A stretch of DNA of 64,000 nt from Phycisphaerales bacterium (GCA_020639115.1 JACKHG010000007.1:62001-126000); one strand, 5' to 3'; positions 9,674-19,385 are shown, counted from the first letter of the stretch. Notes: a model not told the origin generated them from the sequence alone. Program-made: numbers and translations.

Positions 9674-10369
9674 TTAACGACGGCGACGGCGCAGGACCGC
9701 AAGGCCGCCGAGGCCCAGCAGCGCGAGGCTGGCGGGTTCGGGCGCGACGGTGATCGTCGCGGCGTCGTTGCTCACCTCGACATACAGGTCATCGACGAAG
9801 TAGTCGGTGTGATTCGGATCGCTCGTCGACGGATCGCTGTAGAGACGCAGTTCGATGACGAGCGCGTCGCGGGTGCCGCCGGAGCTGTCGAACGTCCAGC
9901 TATGCGCCACCTGGTTCCAGCCAGTGTCGACGGTGTAGGTCGAGTTGCCGCCGGCCGAGCCGTTGTAGCTGTCCACGTCGCCGGACGTAGCATAGTGCCC
10001 CCAGATGCGCATCGACGGGCCACCGGACGTATCATCGTAGCCATAGAAGCTGGCGTTGATGATGTCACCGTCGGTCAGACCTTCGATGAAGGCCACGTAC
10101 GCCTGGGGCGTACTGTCATGCGGATCCTCGGCCACGTGGAGGTACCGGTTGCCGCTGTTGGGTCCAGGTACGTCCGACACCGCCAAGCCACCTTCGATGC
10201 GTGGCTGGACGCCCGAGACATTCGTGGGATCGACCAGATTGCCGAACGAACTGAGGATCGTACCGGTCCCGTCCTCCCAGCCATAGCTGACCGAGATGGT
10301 CGCGTTGGCCGCTGGGACGGCGATCAGGCCGGCCAGCGCGAACGCTGCAAAGCACTTTGCCAACTTCAT
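9674..10369 (-). CDS. PEP-CTERM sorting-domain secreted protein
   Basis: Protein of 231 residues starting MKLAKCFAAFALAGLIAVPAA, a signal peptide cleaved around ANA-TIS. The body is beta-rich and Thr/Ser/Asp/Gly-rich without a catalytic motif I can name. It ends with APEPASLALLGLGGLAVLRRRRR: PEP motif, hydrophobic helix and arginine cluster, the signal for EpsH/XrtA-type exosortase sorting. A strong ribosome site (AGGAGG, 10 bases upstream) fixes the start at 10369, although the frame is open to 10438. It shares its 5' architecture with the next PEP-CTERM gene (see leader features). Likely an extracellular or surface-anchored protein. Confidence 0.9.
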   Translation of the reverse strand: MKLAKCFAAFALAGLIAVPAANATISVSYGWEDGTGTILSSFGNLVDPTNVSGVQPRIEGGLAVSDVPGPNSGNRYLHVAEDPHDSTPQAYVAFIEGLTDGDIINASFYGYDDTSGGPSMRIWGHYATSGDVDSYNGSAGGNSTYTVDTGWNQVAHSWTFDSSGGTRDALVIELRLYSDPSTSDPNHTDYFVDDLYVEVSNDAATITVAPEPASLALLGLGGLAVLRRRRR

Positions 10370-10538
10370 GATTTCTTTTCCTCCTAAAAGAGAGAGCCCT
10401 AATGTCTTCGCCTTACGGCTACGCGCAAGCACGCGCAACCTGTCTGCGCTCCGCAGTCACTCTCTCTCGCGAGGAACCCCCCGGTGCGGAAGCACCTGAA
10501 GTGTCGCCGTCCCCTCCCAAAGGACACCTCCAAATATA
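10370..10538 (-). promoter_or_regulatory. Promoter and long 5' leader of PEP-CTERM gene 1
   Basis: A TATATT -10-like box lies at 10538-10533, exactly 164 bases from the ATG. Inside the leader are the block CGAGAGAGAGT (10469-10459, minus strand) flanked by TTCCTCG, a GCGC-rich inverted segment (GTTGCGCGTGCTTGCGCG), and AGGAGG just before the start. No good -35 is visible. The same arrangement precedes PEP-CTERM gene 2, which argues for shared control. Boxes are seen directly; regulation is inferred. Confidence 0.45.
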
Positions 10539-10769
10539 CTGGTCGCGGCGATGTGAAACTACCCCAAATGATCGGAAATGGCCGTTTTTCATGGATTCTT
10601 AACCACAACGTCCGATCACTGTGTACTTGGCGGCGAGGCGTAAGCTCATGCGCCGCATCGGTTTATGGGTCTAGGTCGACGATTCCGGCCCGGATGTGCC
10701 GTGAGTGAACTCTTGCGGCGCTGGCCGTTTGGCCGGAAAGCCGGCAGCCGGAGCCCAAGTGGGAGGCGC

Positions 10770-10815
10770 ATGAAAACAGTGCCCCGCCGGGCCTTGCGCC
10801 GCGTGCGGGGCACTG
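10770..10815 (-). terminator. Intrinsic terminator after the second PEP-CTERM gene
   Basis: Perfect 11-base arms CAGTGCCCCGC (10777-10787) and GCGGGGCACTG (10805-10815) around a GC-rich loop, followed on the minus strand by TTTTCA. It lies 58 bases past the stop at 10874. Confidence 0.7.
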
Positions 10816-10873
10816 CTGATGACATCAACCTGACTTCGCGGATTCGTCGATACGACGAATTCTCAGCTGAGAC

Positions 10874-11689
10874 CTAACGCCGGCGGCGAACGCAAGCGAG
10901 CGCGCCGAAGGCCACCAGCACCAGCGTTGCCGGCTCGGGGACCGTGTGGGCGCTCAGCGCGAAATTGTCGATCGCCAGCCCGTGGTCGCTGCCCGAGTCA
11001 TTGACCTCAACCCAACGGACCCACAGGGTGTCGCCGTCCGCCCAGCTCAACGAGCCGACGGTGCCGCCGATGCCGGCGACGCGGTTGGCGGGATCATTGC
11101 CGTCGAGCGCGGCAGCAGTCGCGGTCGCGATCGGCGACGTGAAGTCGAACCCGGCGCCTGCGGCAGTCCAGGTGGGGACGTCGACGAAGTTGGCGGCGAA
11201 GCCGTACTCCATGACCATCGTCTGGGCAGTCGTGTTGCCACCGTTGCGCCACTGCTCGCCGTCGTACGACAGATCGAACGAATCGATCATCAGACCGGTG
11301 CCGTTGGTCAGCCCGACCGCGATCCAGCCAGCGATACCTCCGGTAGGCGGGCTGCCGAAATAGGCGCCGCCCGAACCCACGCCACCCAGTGCGCGCTCTG
11401 CGACGCTGTCGGCGCCGAAGCTGTAGAACGACCCCGAGTTCGACGTGCCGGTGCCCGCGTTGATTGTGGTGATGGCGGTGCCGGGTGATGGCTGGCGATA
11501 CAGCTCCCAGCCGCTAAGCGTCGAGTTGTTGGTCCACGGTTGGCTCGTGCCGGTGTTGACGAGCGTGTCGAAGTTCTCGGATACCGACGGTGTCGGGCCG
11601 GTGAGCGTGATCGTCGCACGGGCCTGCATTGCAGACACACCGAACGCCGCCACGATTGCTGCACCGAGCAGCAGTCTGCGAACTTTCAT
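10874..11689 (-). CDS. PEP-CTERM sorting-domain secreted protein
   Basis: Protein of 271 residues. Signal peptide MKVRRLLLGAAIVAAFGVSAMQARA, then a Gly/Asn/Thr-rich beta-type body resembling extracellular lectin-like sandwiches (ENFDTLVNTG near the mature N-terminus, a common start of such planctomycete proteins). It ends VPEPATLVLVAFGALACVRRRR, an exosortase sorting tail. The frame runs far upstream to 12133, but AGGAGGAAAGCAAAC-ATG selects 11689. No exosortase gene is in this window. Surface or extracellular role inferred; partner unknown. Confidence 0.9.
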   Translation of the reverse strand: MKVRRLLLGAAIVAAFGVSAMQARATITLTGPTPSVSENFDTLVNTGTSQPWTNNSTLSGWELYRQPSPGTAITTINAGTGTSNSGSFYSFGADSVAERALGGVGSGGAYFGSPPTGGIAGWIAVGLTNGTGLMIDSFDLSYDGEQWRNGGNTTAQTMVMEYGFAANFVDVPTWTAAGAGFDFTSPIATATAAALDGNDPANRVAGIGGTVGSLSWADGDTLWVRWVEVNDSGSDHGLAIDNFALSAHTVPEPATLVLVAFGALACVRRRR

Positions 11690-11858
11690 GTTTGCTTTCC
11701 TCCTGGTGAGTGCCGTGAGTGCTTCCACTCGGCGCAAGAACACTTGCGCCTGCTTCATGTCGTGGACTTCGACTCTCTCTCGGAGGAAACTGGTGGCGCG
11801 ACTTCGCCGGGCGAGTTTCTTCATCCCGCTGCTCCCCCTGCGGGACGCCTGCAGTATA
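11690..11858 (-). promoter_or_regulatory. Promoter and long 5' leader of PEP-CTERM gene 2
   Basis: TATACT -10 box at 11858-11853, exactly 164 bases from ATG 11689, the same distance as in PEP-CTERM gene 1. The leader carries TTTCCTCCGAGAGAGAGT (CGAGAGAGAGT at 11782-11772), a hairpin with GGCGCAAG and CTTGCGCC arms around GTGTT, then AGGAGG. A -35 element is weak (TGGAAT). Confidence 0.5.
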
Positions 11859-12154
11859 GCGATTGCTTTTTGGCAATTCCATACCCTTGTGCCACGCCGT
11901 GTCAGTCTTCGCCCAAACTTAACAGGGGTGCGTCTCGGCGGGAGCTTCGCGGCGCATAATATATTGTGGCGCATAGAGTTACGTGCAGGCGTGGCGCCGC
12001 CGCCGGCGCCGCGACCTCGGCCGCCGGGCGGTGGGCGAACGGCGGGTGCCCCTCGCGCGCCCACGGTGTTATACTGGCTGGTCGTTCGGGTAGTCAGGAG
12101 CCGGAGGATCCACCCAAGTTCCGCCGCAGGCAATCAGCAGGAGGACTTGCCGAC

Positions 12155-14086
12155 ATGTCGACCAACCAGGGTATCGAATCCGTTCTGCAGGAGAACAGGT
12201 CGTTTCCGCCCCCGGCGGAGTTTGCCGCCCAAGCCCACCTTCGGGACCTCGCCGAATACGAGGCGATGTACAAGCGGTCGATCGACGATCCAGCCGGCTT
12301 CTGGGGCGAGGTCGCCCAGGACTTCCACTGGTTCAAACCCCATGAGAAGGTAGTCGAATGGTCGGCGCCCGACGCCAAGTGGTTCGTCGGGGCGCAGACC
12401 AACGTCTGTTACAATTGCCTGGACCTGCAGATCGAACGCGGCCGCGGCAACCACCCTGCCATCGTTTGGGAGGGGGAGCCCGGGGAGAGCCGGACGCTGA
12501 CGTTTACCGAGCTGCGCGACGAGGTCTGCCGCTTCGCCAACGTCCTGAAGTCGCTCGGCGTGAAGAAGGGCGACCGCGTCACGCTCTACATGCCGATGGT
12601 TCCGGAACTGGCGATCGCCATGCTCGCTTGTGCCCGGATCGGCGCCCCGCACAGCATCATCTTCGGCGGCTTCAGCGCCACGGCGATCTCCGACCGCGTC
12701 GAGGACGCTGACTCGAAGATCGTCATCACGGCTGACGGCGGCTGGCGGCGCGGCACGGTCGTCCCGCTGAAGAAGAACGTGGACGAGGCTGCCGACCTGT
12801 CCGGCCTCATCGAGAAGATGGTTGTCGTGAAGCGGACCGGCAACGACGTGGCGATGCAGTCCGGCCGCGACGTCTGGTGGCACGAGCTGATGGCCAAGGC
12901 TTCGACCGAGTGCCCGGCTGAGCCCTGCGACAGCGAGGACCTGCTCTTCATCCTGTACACGTCGGGCACCACCGGCAAGCCCAAGGGGATCATGCACACG
13001 ACTGCGGGGTACATGGTCTACACCGCGCTGACCTCGAAGTACGTCTTCGACCTCCACCCGGATGATGTGTACTGGTGCACGGCTGACATTGGCTGGATCA
13101 CGGGCCACAGCTACGTCGTGTACGGTATCCTCCAGAATGGGGTGACGTCGCTGATGTACGAAGGCGCTCCGAACCACCCGGACTGGGACCGGTTCTGGCG
13201 GATGGTCGAGCGGCACAAGGTCACGAAGTTCTACACGGCTCCGACCGCGATTCGGGCCTTCATGAAGCAGGGGCGCAAGTTCCCTGACCAGTGCGACCTG
13301 TCGTCGCTGAAGCTGCTCGGCACCGTCGGGGAGCCGATCAACCCGGAGGCGTGGATGTGGTACCACGAGGTCATCGGGCGGACGAAGTGCCCCATCGTGG
13401 ACACGTACTGGCAGACGGAGACCGGCGGGATCATCATCACACCGTTGCCCGGCTGGCCTCCACCAAACGGGCGGCGCGACGGCGGCCGTTTTTCAGCATC
13501 GACGCAGCCGTGCTGGACGAAGGCCAAGTGCAGACCAGGCAGGGCAGGTTCCTCGCCGTCCGCAAGCCGTGGCCGGGGATGCTGCGTATCTACGGCGACC
13601 GGGCAGTTCAGAATCAGTACTGGTCGACGTACCGGGCACGTACTTCACCGCGGACGCGTCGCAGCGTGACGCGGACGGGTACTTCTAGCTCATGGGTCAG
13701 GTGGACGACGTGATCAACGTGTCGGGCCATCGTCTGGGGACGATGGAGGTCGAGGTCGGCCATCGTGTCGCCCCGCAGGTGGCGGAGGCGGCGGTGGTGG
13801 GCATGCCACACGAGATCAAGGGCAGGGCGGGCGGCGTTTATCACGCTGCGCGAGCAACGCCCGACGAGAGCTGAAAGAAGTCGATCTCGTCGATCACGTG
13901 GCCCGAGATCAGGGCGATCATAAGCCGACTCAGGTCCGCTTCACGGACGCCTTGCCGAAAACGCGGAGCAGCAAGATCATGCGGCAGTTGCTCCAGGAAC
14001 TCGACGTCCAGCGACGTGAAGGGGACACGACGACGCTGGAGGACTTCAGCGTGATCGCCAACCTGCGCGCCTCGGACGAAGGATGA
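12155..14086 (+). CDS. acsA: Acetyl-CoA synthetase (AMP-forming), frameshifted in the last 600 bases
   Basis: Makes acetyl-CoA from acetate, ATP and CoA in the cytoplasm. ATG 12155 follows AGGAGG. Residues 1-440 are one clean frame with family motifs: an N-terminal domain containing [11 protein letters not shown], the P-loop-like [11 protein letters not shown], and TYWQTETGG. From about 13477 the protein continues across three other frames: [43 protein letters not shown] (13692 on), then [15 protein letters not shown] and GDTTTLEDF to 14086. A TAG at 13686-13688 replaces the usual Trp codon before LMGQVDD, and the acetylation-site motif reads PKTRSSK instead of PKTRSGK. Total span fits 644 codons, normal for AcsA, so error is likelier than decay. 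Confidence 0.88.
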
Positions 14087-14091
14087 AAAGG

Positions 14092-14162
14092 AAATGATGA
14101 TGAATGATGAATGATAGATGGGGAGCTTCTCAATTCGTCATTCGTCATTCGTCGTGTCATTT
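14092..14162 (+). repeat. ATGATGAATGATGA-type inverted repeat, possible terminator
   Basis: Six bases after acsA, an AATGATGATGAATGATGAATGA arm is followed by a near-complementary TCATTCGTCATTCGTC arm, so the transcript folds with many A-U and G-U pairs. A related arm-and-spacer element occurs at 52294-52328 between iscX and fdx, which marks this as a dispersed family rather than chance. Confidence 0.5.
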
Positions 14163-14174
14163 ACTTTTCGCTTG

Positions 14175-15317
14175 CCGTCAAACGGTTCACCATTTATCCG
14201 TTGGCGTCGGATTGCGCAAGGTGTCGCACGCCGCTTCGCAGCGGAGCGGTGAGCGAGCCGATTGGTGGCTATCGAGGCTGCTCAACGGTACTGTCGGACT
14301 GAGCGGACCCTGCCGCGTCCCTACGTCGCAGAAACCAATGAGAGCGTGATCGCCCTGCTGCGCCGGGAGTTCGTCAGCCAGCTCCTGGCATTTCGTGCCG
14401 AAACGCTGGGCGAGGCAGCCGAACATCGATGCAGCAGATTCATCAGCCGGACAGGCACCATCCGCCCAGGCGGCTGTCAGCCTGCAACTTGCTCGATGCG
14501 ACGCTGCAGGCCGGAAATCATTCGATACCGTTTCCGGGCTGGCTGGGGCTGCCGGGTTTCGGCTCGCCGGGGGCCTGCAGCGGCGCGCTGCTCGTGCTGG
14601 CGTCGGAATCAGCTGCAGTCCGTGCGGCGGATGCTGGGCTGCGCCTGGTGGCTCAGGATGCGCTTCAAGCTCAGGTCGGGTTCGCGGACGATGACCGCGG
14701 ATGGCTGCCGTGCAGGCGGTGCTGGGCCAGCAACTGGCGAAGGGGCGGGCGACGCTGCGGCTCGACGCGAACGCCGCGTGGACGCTCGAGGGGCCGCCGC
14801 GGCGCTGACGCGCTGGCGGGATATTCCGATCGCCGGGGTGGAGCAGCCACTCGCTGCCGACGCGGACGGGATCTGAGTGGAGCTGCGCAGGCGGACCGGT
14901 GCGATCATTCACGACGAGTCACTGGCGTTGATGGAGGACGCGGAGCGGCTGCACGCGCTGGACATCGCGGACATCTTCAACGTGCGGATCAGCAAGTGCG
15001 GCGGTGTGCTCGCGGCGTTGAAGCTCGCGGCGTTCGCGCGCCAGCGGGGGATTCAGACGCAGCTCGGATGCATGGTTGGCGAAACCAGTATTCTCTCGTC
15101 CGCCGGCGTACGTTTTCTCGAGCAGACCCCCGGCGTGACGTACTGCGAGGGCGCCTACGGGAAGCTGCTGATGGGCGAGGACGTCAGCCGGCGCAGCGTG
15201 CACTTCGGCCTGGGCGGCCGCCCGCCGCGCCTGCGAACAGCCGGGCTGGTGGCGGACGTGAACCCGGCGCTGCTCCGCGCCCATTGCATCGAGGAGCCGA
15301 TCGTCGTGGAGCTGTAG
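14175..15317 (+). pseudogene. Enolase-superfamily enzyme, L-Ala-D/L-Glu (dipeptide) epimerase-like, frameshifted
   Basis: The last 147 residues (from 14877) form a clean frame: IIHDESL, IFNVRISKCGG-AALK with the catalytic-side lysine region, LGCMVGETSILSSAGV, and FLEQTPGVTYCEGAYG. The earlier half is scattered over frames but readable: VKRFTIYPLA near 14179, a WLGLPGFGSPG segment near 14540, LRLDANAAWTLE near 14760 (metal-ligand DAN), and IAGVEQPLAAD near 14835 (metal-ligand E). An in-frame TGA at 14874 splits the last two blocks. The fold is the muconate-lactonizing type; dipeptide epimerase is the closest family I recognise, giving a role in murein-peptide recycling. Substrate is uncertain. 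Confidence 0.65.
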
Positions 15318-15344
15318 CGTACAGCAACCACTCGGTTGAACCGC

Positions 15345-15671
15345 TCAGTTCGCCGAGGGTGGGTCGAGGTCCGTCCGGTTCGCGGCGTCACGCGCGGCAT
15401 GACGCAGGTGCAGGATGACTACCGTTTGCTCCTGGATGGTGAAGAGTATCCGGTAATTACCGTAAACGAGCTGCCGGATTTCGAACTCGACAGTATCCGC
15501 CTCGAGGGCAAGCGGGCACCGTTCCGGGAACAGTTCCAGTGATCGGCCAGCTTCAAGAAAACCCTCTCGCCAGCGAACAGCGTTCGTGGGTGAGTTGCGG
15601 TGTATGTAGCGATAGGCCGCCCGAAGGTCGCGGTGGGCGGCGGCGGTCACCCGCACATGGAAGCGTTTCAT
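15345..15671 (-). CDS. parE: RelE/ParE-family toxin
   Basis: 108 residues beginning MKRFHVRVTAAAHRDLRAAYRYI, with the ParE-type core (RWREGFLEAGRSLELFPERCPLA, EIRQLVYGNYRILFTI) and a short basic end. It overlaps the antitoxin stop by four bases (ATGA), the standard translational coupling of TA operons. ParE-type toxins poison gyrase, RelE-type toxins cleave mRNA on the ribosome; the sequence alone is more ParE-like. Symbol used in the family sense. Confidence 0.85.
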   Translation of the reverse strand: MKRFHVRVTAAAHRDLRAAYRYIHRNSPTNAVRWREGFLEAGRSLELFPERCPLALEADTVEFEIRQLVYGNYRILFTIQEQTVVILHLRHAARDAANRTDLDPPSAN

Positions 15672-15961
15672 GAAGTTTGCGGTGGTTCGAACTCGTCGCG
15701 AAGGTCGCCAACCACCTCCTCCAGTGGTCGCGTGTCACCACGTTTCATGTCATCGATACCGCGTTGGATGGCGGCAATCGTCTCCAGGCGATCGAGGTCG
15801 TCAAGGAGCCGCTGGTAGGACGCGGCGTCCTGGACGACGAGCGCGGCCTTGCCGTTGATGGTGAGCACCTGGGGTTTGTCGGTGCGGTTCATGCGCTCGA
15901 TGTGGTCCTTCGCGTTGCGCTGGAACTCGGTGAGCGAGTAGACTTCGTTGAGGTCGATCAT
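15668..15961 (-). CDS. Phd/YefM-family antitoxin
   Basis: 97 residues: MIDLNEVYSLTEFQRNAKDHIERM at the N-terminus is the DNA-binding Phd/YefM fold, then KPQVLTINGKAALVVQDAASYQ and an acidic, disordered C-terminus that would bind the toxin. First gene of the pair and thus probably the autorepressor. The AT-rich stretch just upstream (15960-16020, including TATTCCGTTATAA) probably contains the promoter/operator. Confidence 0.88.
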   Translation of the reverse strand: MIDLNEVYSLTEFQRNAKDHIERMNRTDKPQVLTINGKAALVVQDAASYQRLLDDLDRLETIAAIQRGIDDMKRGDTRPLEEVVGDLRDEFEPPQTS

Positions 15962-16012
15962 GACATTATTTTAGCAGCGAATTCGCTGCGAAACAAATAT
16001 TCCGTTATAAGT

Positions 16013-16953
16013 CTAGTTTTCGCAAGCATTTATGTTGATGGGATCAGGCGGCGGTGCCTGTATCAAACAGGCCTTCGCCGGGTTGCAACGCGCTGCGTCG
16101 GCGTCGTCGCGGCCGCGCGGACCCGTCAGCGGCGAGTCTGAAGACGTCTTCGAGCCAGCGGCCGGCACGGCGGTCGTCAGCTGGTGACGGAGTCTTCCGA
16201 GGCCGTCGAGGCCTCGGCAGCTCCTGCCCATCGAGGCAGCTACGGGCGGCGGCTACATACTCTTTGGAAAACTCAAACCCGAGCCAGCGGCGTCCGCTGG
16301 CGGTGATGAGCGTACCGCACGCCGAACCAGATCGGCACCAGTTCGCCCGCGTTATGAGACTGTGATGATGCGGCGAAACGGTTGTTCAGACATCTGGCAG
16401 CCGTGGAAGCCAGCGCGCTCCTTGAAGGTCCCCGCCACGCGTGGTACCACGATAATACGTCGCAGGGCTGGAAGCCCTCCGGGCGAAGATCCTGCGGACG
16501 CAGCACTAGGTATCGTCAGGCAGCCGGCCTGCCGGCTTCTGCGACGCGCCGCCGTAAGGAGCAGGCTGTCGTGCCGAGCACCGATGTCAGAAGCGTTGAA
16601 CGTGAAGTTCTTCAGATCCTTCACGAAATGGAAGAGGTGCGTGTGCGAGCAGGTGAACTGCGGCTGCAGTTCACGCCGAAGGTGTAATGCCAGATTACCC
16701 AACTGCGGCAGTGGAAGCCGACTTCGCGCGTGGCGAGCACCTTGAGTTCGGCGGCGTAGTCGTCGCCGATCGCGAATACTAAGAACGATGCCGTCGTCCT
16801 TGATACGCGGTGCACCTGGCCGATCAGGACCGGCTGAAATTATGTAGTCTCATCAGCCTTCTTGTCTTCGTAGACGTCGTCACTTGTAGCCGATGATGTT
16901 GAAGGGGCAGGTCGGCGAAGACAGGTCAGCACTTTCAGCGTCGAGTTTTCCAT
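16013..16953 (-). pseudogene. Site-specific DNA methyltransferase (N4/N6 type), heavily frameshifted
   Basis: From ATG 16953 (MENSTLKVLT) the minus strand carries, in shifting frames, a DLPFNI-like DPPY catalytic segment (~16910), [94 protein letters not shown] and, near 16340, the H-AGELV remnant of the SAM-binding FxGxG region followed by WLGFE-S-EYAA near 16280. That order is the class of Pfam DNA_methylase enzymes. No restriction endonuclease is adjacent. It would be an orphan methyltransferase if the frame were intact. Coordinates of the C-terminal end are approximate. Confidence 0.65.
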
Positions 16954-17458
16954 ATCCTGCGACGCAGTCGCCTGCTGCTGAATTCCGTTCCGCGGCCTCA
17001 CAGGTGCGCTCAGGAATGTGTCGGGTGATGGAGCCAAGTCTGGCAAACTACGCTTCCAGTGTTACAGGGGCGGCCGACAAATATACTAGCGGCCAGGGGC
17101 GCGATGTCGTACCGATGTTATCGGGCGGCGCAAAACCTGTGAGTTTTGTTGGTAGCGCTCGCGAAGGTTAGACCCGACGCTATTACGCAAGGTATATTGA
17201 ACCGCTCAGGGCCCGCAGCGTTGTCGTCAGGCGCGCCCAGGTAATGCCGCCGTTCAGGCAGCACTGAAAACAGAGAAGAAGGAGTCCAGCCGCAGGGCGC
17301 GTTGACTCTCCGTCTTATACTGCCAAACATCGAGAGGTGATTGTTGGGCATTATCGCCACTTTCTTTCCATGCGCCCCGCGTTCATGCCGGTGTCCCCCA
17401 CGCATGTCTGAGGCGGTGCTTGGAATCTTCAACGACTCGGGGGGGCAAGAATACAATC
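16954..17458. other. Stretch without a recognisable gene
   Basis: About 500 bases between the methyltransferase and the third PEP-CTERM gene. It is less GC-rich than its surroundings around 17050-17200. I see no conserved protein, no clear promoter and no strong hairpin. It lies in one of the patches where frames are damaged, so a small gene could be hidden. Confidence 0.3.
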
Positions 17459-18084
17459 GTGAAACTTCTCGGGTTGTTTGCTGCTGGCGGCACTGTGTCG
17501 CAGCGCTGCGGACGATCTGAACGACCCGCCGTGGCGAAGGACCGGCAGGCTGGAACGCCAGCAGGGGTTAGAATTCGCTACGGACCTGGACCGACGTACG
17601 TGAACAGCTACGGCACTCCGACGCTGACGTCGGATTACGGGTCAGAACATTGGACGTACGAAGGCCGCCAGGGCGTAATGTACTTCGACGGCGAATCCGA
17701 CGACTGGATCTACCTGGACATTTCCAAGCGCGGAACGGCAACCCGCGGAAGGAAATCTGGATGCAGATTACCTACTTCGCGCACGACGGGTTCCCCGGCC
17801 TGGACTACTACATCGACGGTGCCGGTGGCGAATCCACCAGCTTCGGCAGCGGGGGCATCGGCCCGAACGTGCTCGAGTCGACGGCGAATGGCGACTGGGT
17901 GTACGAGGCCATTCACTGGGTGATCGAACCGAATCCGACGGGCGAGACCATCACGCTGGCGTCGTCCTTCTATGAGCCGATGTACATCGATCAGGTTCAC
18001 GTCGACACGATCTGCATCCCGGAGCCGGCTTCGCTGGCGCTGCTCGGGTTGGGTGCGGTCATGATGCTGCGTCGACGCCGGTAG
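17459..18084 (+). pseudogene. PEP-CTERM sorting-domain protein, frameshifted
   Basis: Starts at GTG 17459 (VKLLGLFAA), slips early so that the signal-peptide end and LNDPPWR-like segment are in another frame (~17490-17560), continues TYVNSYGTPTLTSDYGSEHWTY, and slips again near 17725. The last 120 residues are clean: MQITYFAHDGFPGLDYYIDG, WVIEPNPTGE, EPMYIDQVHVDTICIPEPASLALLGLG and a final RRRR. The sorting tail is unambiguous. The LNDPPWR...YVNSYG...L start is a pattern I associate with planctomycete extracellular proteins of unknown role. Its end overlaps the convergent DUF2238 gene by 26 bases. Confidence 0.7.
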
Positions 18085-18721
18085 CGTTCTTTGGGGGTGG
18101 ATCGGCTGACGCCGGGCAGCCGATCCGCGCCATCGATCGGTCATGAGCCCGGCTGAGCAGCAGCACGGCTGAGATCGCGCCCAGCAGGGCCATGAGCATA
18201 TCCTGGTGGGCGTCCCAGGGGTCGCCCTGCATGCCGAGCCAAGCGGGACCCTCGTGGGGATAGCAGAGAACGACCACCCACCACTCGATCAGCTCGTAGA
18301 ACGCGCTGAACGCCAGGCAGAAGCACACGACGAAGAACGCCAGCCAGCCGCCACGGCGCACGCCCGCCACCCGGACGAATACCTCGCGCGCAAAAATCGC
18401 CGGGACGAAGCCCTGGGCGAAATGCCCCACGCGGTCGAAGTGGTTGCGCGACAGGTGCAGCGCATCGCGCAGCCAGTTGAACAGCGGCATCTCGGCGTAG
18501 GTGTACTTCGCGCCCGCAGCGAGGATCGCGAAGTGGATGCCCGCGAGCAGGTAGGCGAGGTTCGAGAACCGGAACCGCGGCGCCGTGGCGATCAGCGCGG
18601 CGACGCCCGCCAGGCCGAAGGCCAGTTCGAAGATCCACGTCGCGTAGTCGTGCGGGTGAACGCCCGACCAGATCAGCAGCGCGACGACGGCAACCAGGAG
18701 CCAGCGGAGCGCGGGGTTCAA
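18059..18721 (-). CDS. DUF2238 (YjdF-like) integral membrane protein
   Basis: 220 residues from a TTG start at 18721 that overlaps the stop of the upstream gene (TTGA). Six or so transmembrane helices (WLLVAVVALLIWSGV, FELAFGLAGVAALIATA, LAYLLAGIHFAILAAGAKYTY, LAFFVVCFCLAFSAFYELIEWW). Family hallmarks visible are HFDRVGHFAQGFVPA, FYELIEWW and GDPWDAHQDMLMALLGA with its conserved His/Asp. The longer ATG start at 18838 would put 39 odd residues in front and overlap the neighbour, so TTG is preferred. Function of the family is unknown. Confidence 0.85.
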   Translation of the reverse strand: MNPALRWLLVAVVALLIWSGVHPHDYATWIFELAFGLAGVAALIATAPRFRFSNLAYLLAGIHFAILAAGAKYTYAEMPLFNWLRDALHLSRNHFDRVGHFAQGFVPAIFAREVFVRVAGVRRGGWLAFFVVCFCLAFSAFYELIEWWVVVLCYPHEGPAWLGMQGDPWDAHQDMLMALLGAISAVLLLSRAHDRSMARIGCPASADPPPKNATGVDAAS

Positions 18722-19272
18722 TCGGCCTCCACGTCCCAGGCGCCCGCGGACGTACGCACGAAGTGCAGCGTCGGCCAGCGCTTCCTCGTGAGTTGACTGT
18801 TGAAGCCGTCCATGCGCAGCACGATGCGCTTGCTCCAATCGAGGCGCACGCAGGTCAAGTCGAGGGTGAAGCGGCGCACGTTGGACGTGTTGATCGTGAA
18901 TTCGTCGCCGTTCACCACTTCGCCTTCGACCCAGGCGCGTTTCTGGGCATCGTCGTGCTCGGTCAGCGTCGCCCAGCCGGTCTTGAGGGGCGGCGGTGGC
19001 GTGCTTTCAACGGCGAGCGGCGGAGGCGCCGGGGGGATGGGTGTTTTCTCCCCGGATGCGTCGGGGCTTGCGGCGGGTGCCTCGGACCCAGTTGACGGGG
19101 CCGACGAGGGCGCCGGTGTCGCGGCAGGCGCCGCCGATGCAGGCGTCGCTGCCGCGCGTTCCTCTGCGCCGTCGGCGCAACCCGGCGCGGCGTTGGCCGC
19201 CAGTCCGAGGAGCGCGGCGGCGAGGCAAGCGCTGCACGTTACCGCCCGGAATCGAGACGTAGGCGTTGTCAT
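18718..19272 (-). CDS. Secreted protein with Ala/Pro/Ser-rich linker, unknown function
   Basis: 184 residues from ATG 19272 (an ATG at 19308 is further up). N-terminal signal MTTPTSRFRAVTCSACLAAALLGLAANAAPG, then a 70-residue Ala/Pro/Ser/Thr-rich linker, then a compact C-terminal domain of about 85 residues (GWATLTEHDDAQKRAWVEG, FTINTSNVRRFTLDLTCVRL). I do not recognise the domain. Translationally coupled to the DUF2238 gene and divergent from hslU. Confidence 0.65.
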   Translation of the reverse strand: MTTPTSRFRAVTCSACLAAALLGLAANAAPGCADGAEERAAATPASAAPAATPAPSSAPSTGSEAPAASPDASGEKTPIPPAPPPLAVESTPPPPLKTGWATLTEHDDAQKRAWVEGEVVNGDEFTINTSNVRRFTLDLTCVRLDWSKRIVLRMDGFNSQLTRKRWPTLHFVRTSAGAWDVEAD

Positions 19273-19385
19273 GACAAGAGGATACGCGCGCAGGTGACAC
19301 AGCGTCAACGCCGGGGCCGTTGCGGCTCAGGCGGCCTTGGAGTACGGTGGCGAGCCCTTTTGAACGAGGGATTGGGAGGTTCTGA

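Noticed and set aside
13686..14876. In-frame TAG in acsA (13686) and TGA in the epimerase gene (14874) as possible recoding (Trp or selenocysteine)
   Set aside because: Both lie in patches full of frameshifts, no recoding structure is evident, and TAG and TGA act as ordinary stops in intact genes here (for example gspI and the PEP-CTERM genes).
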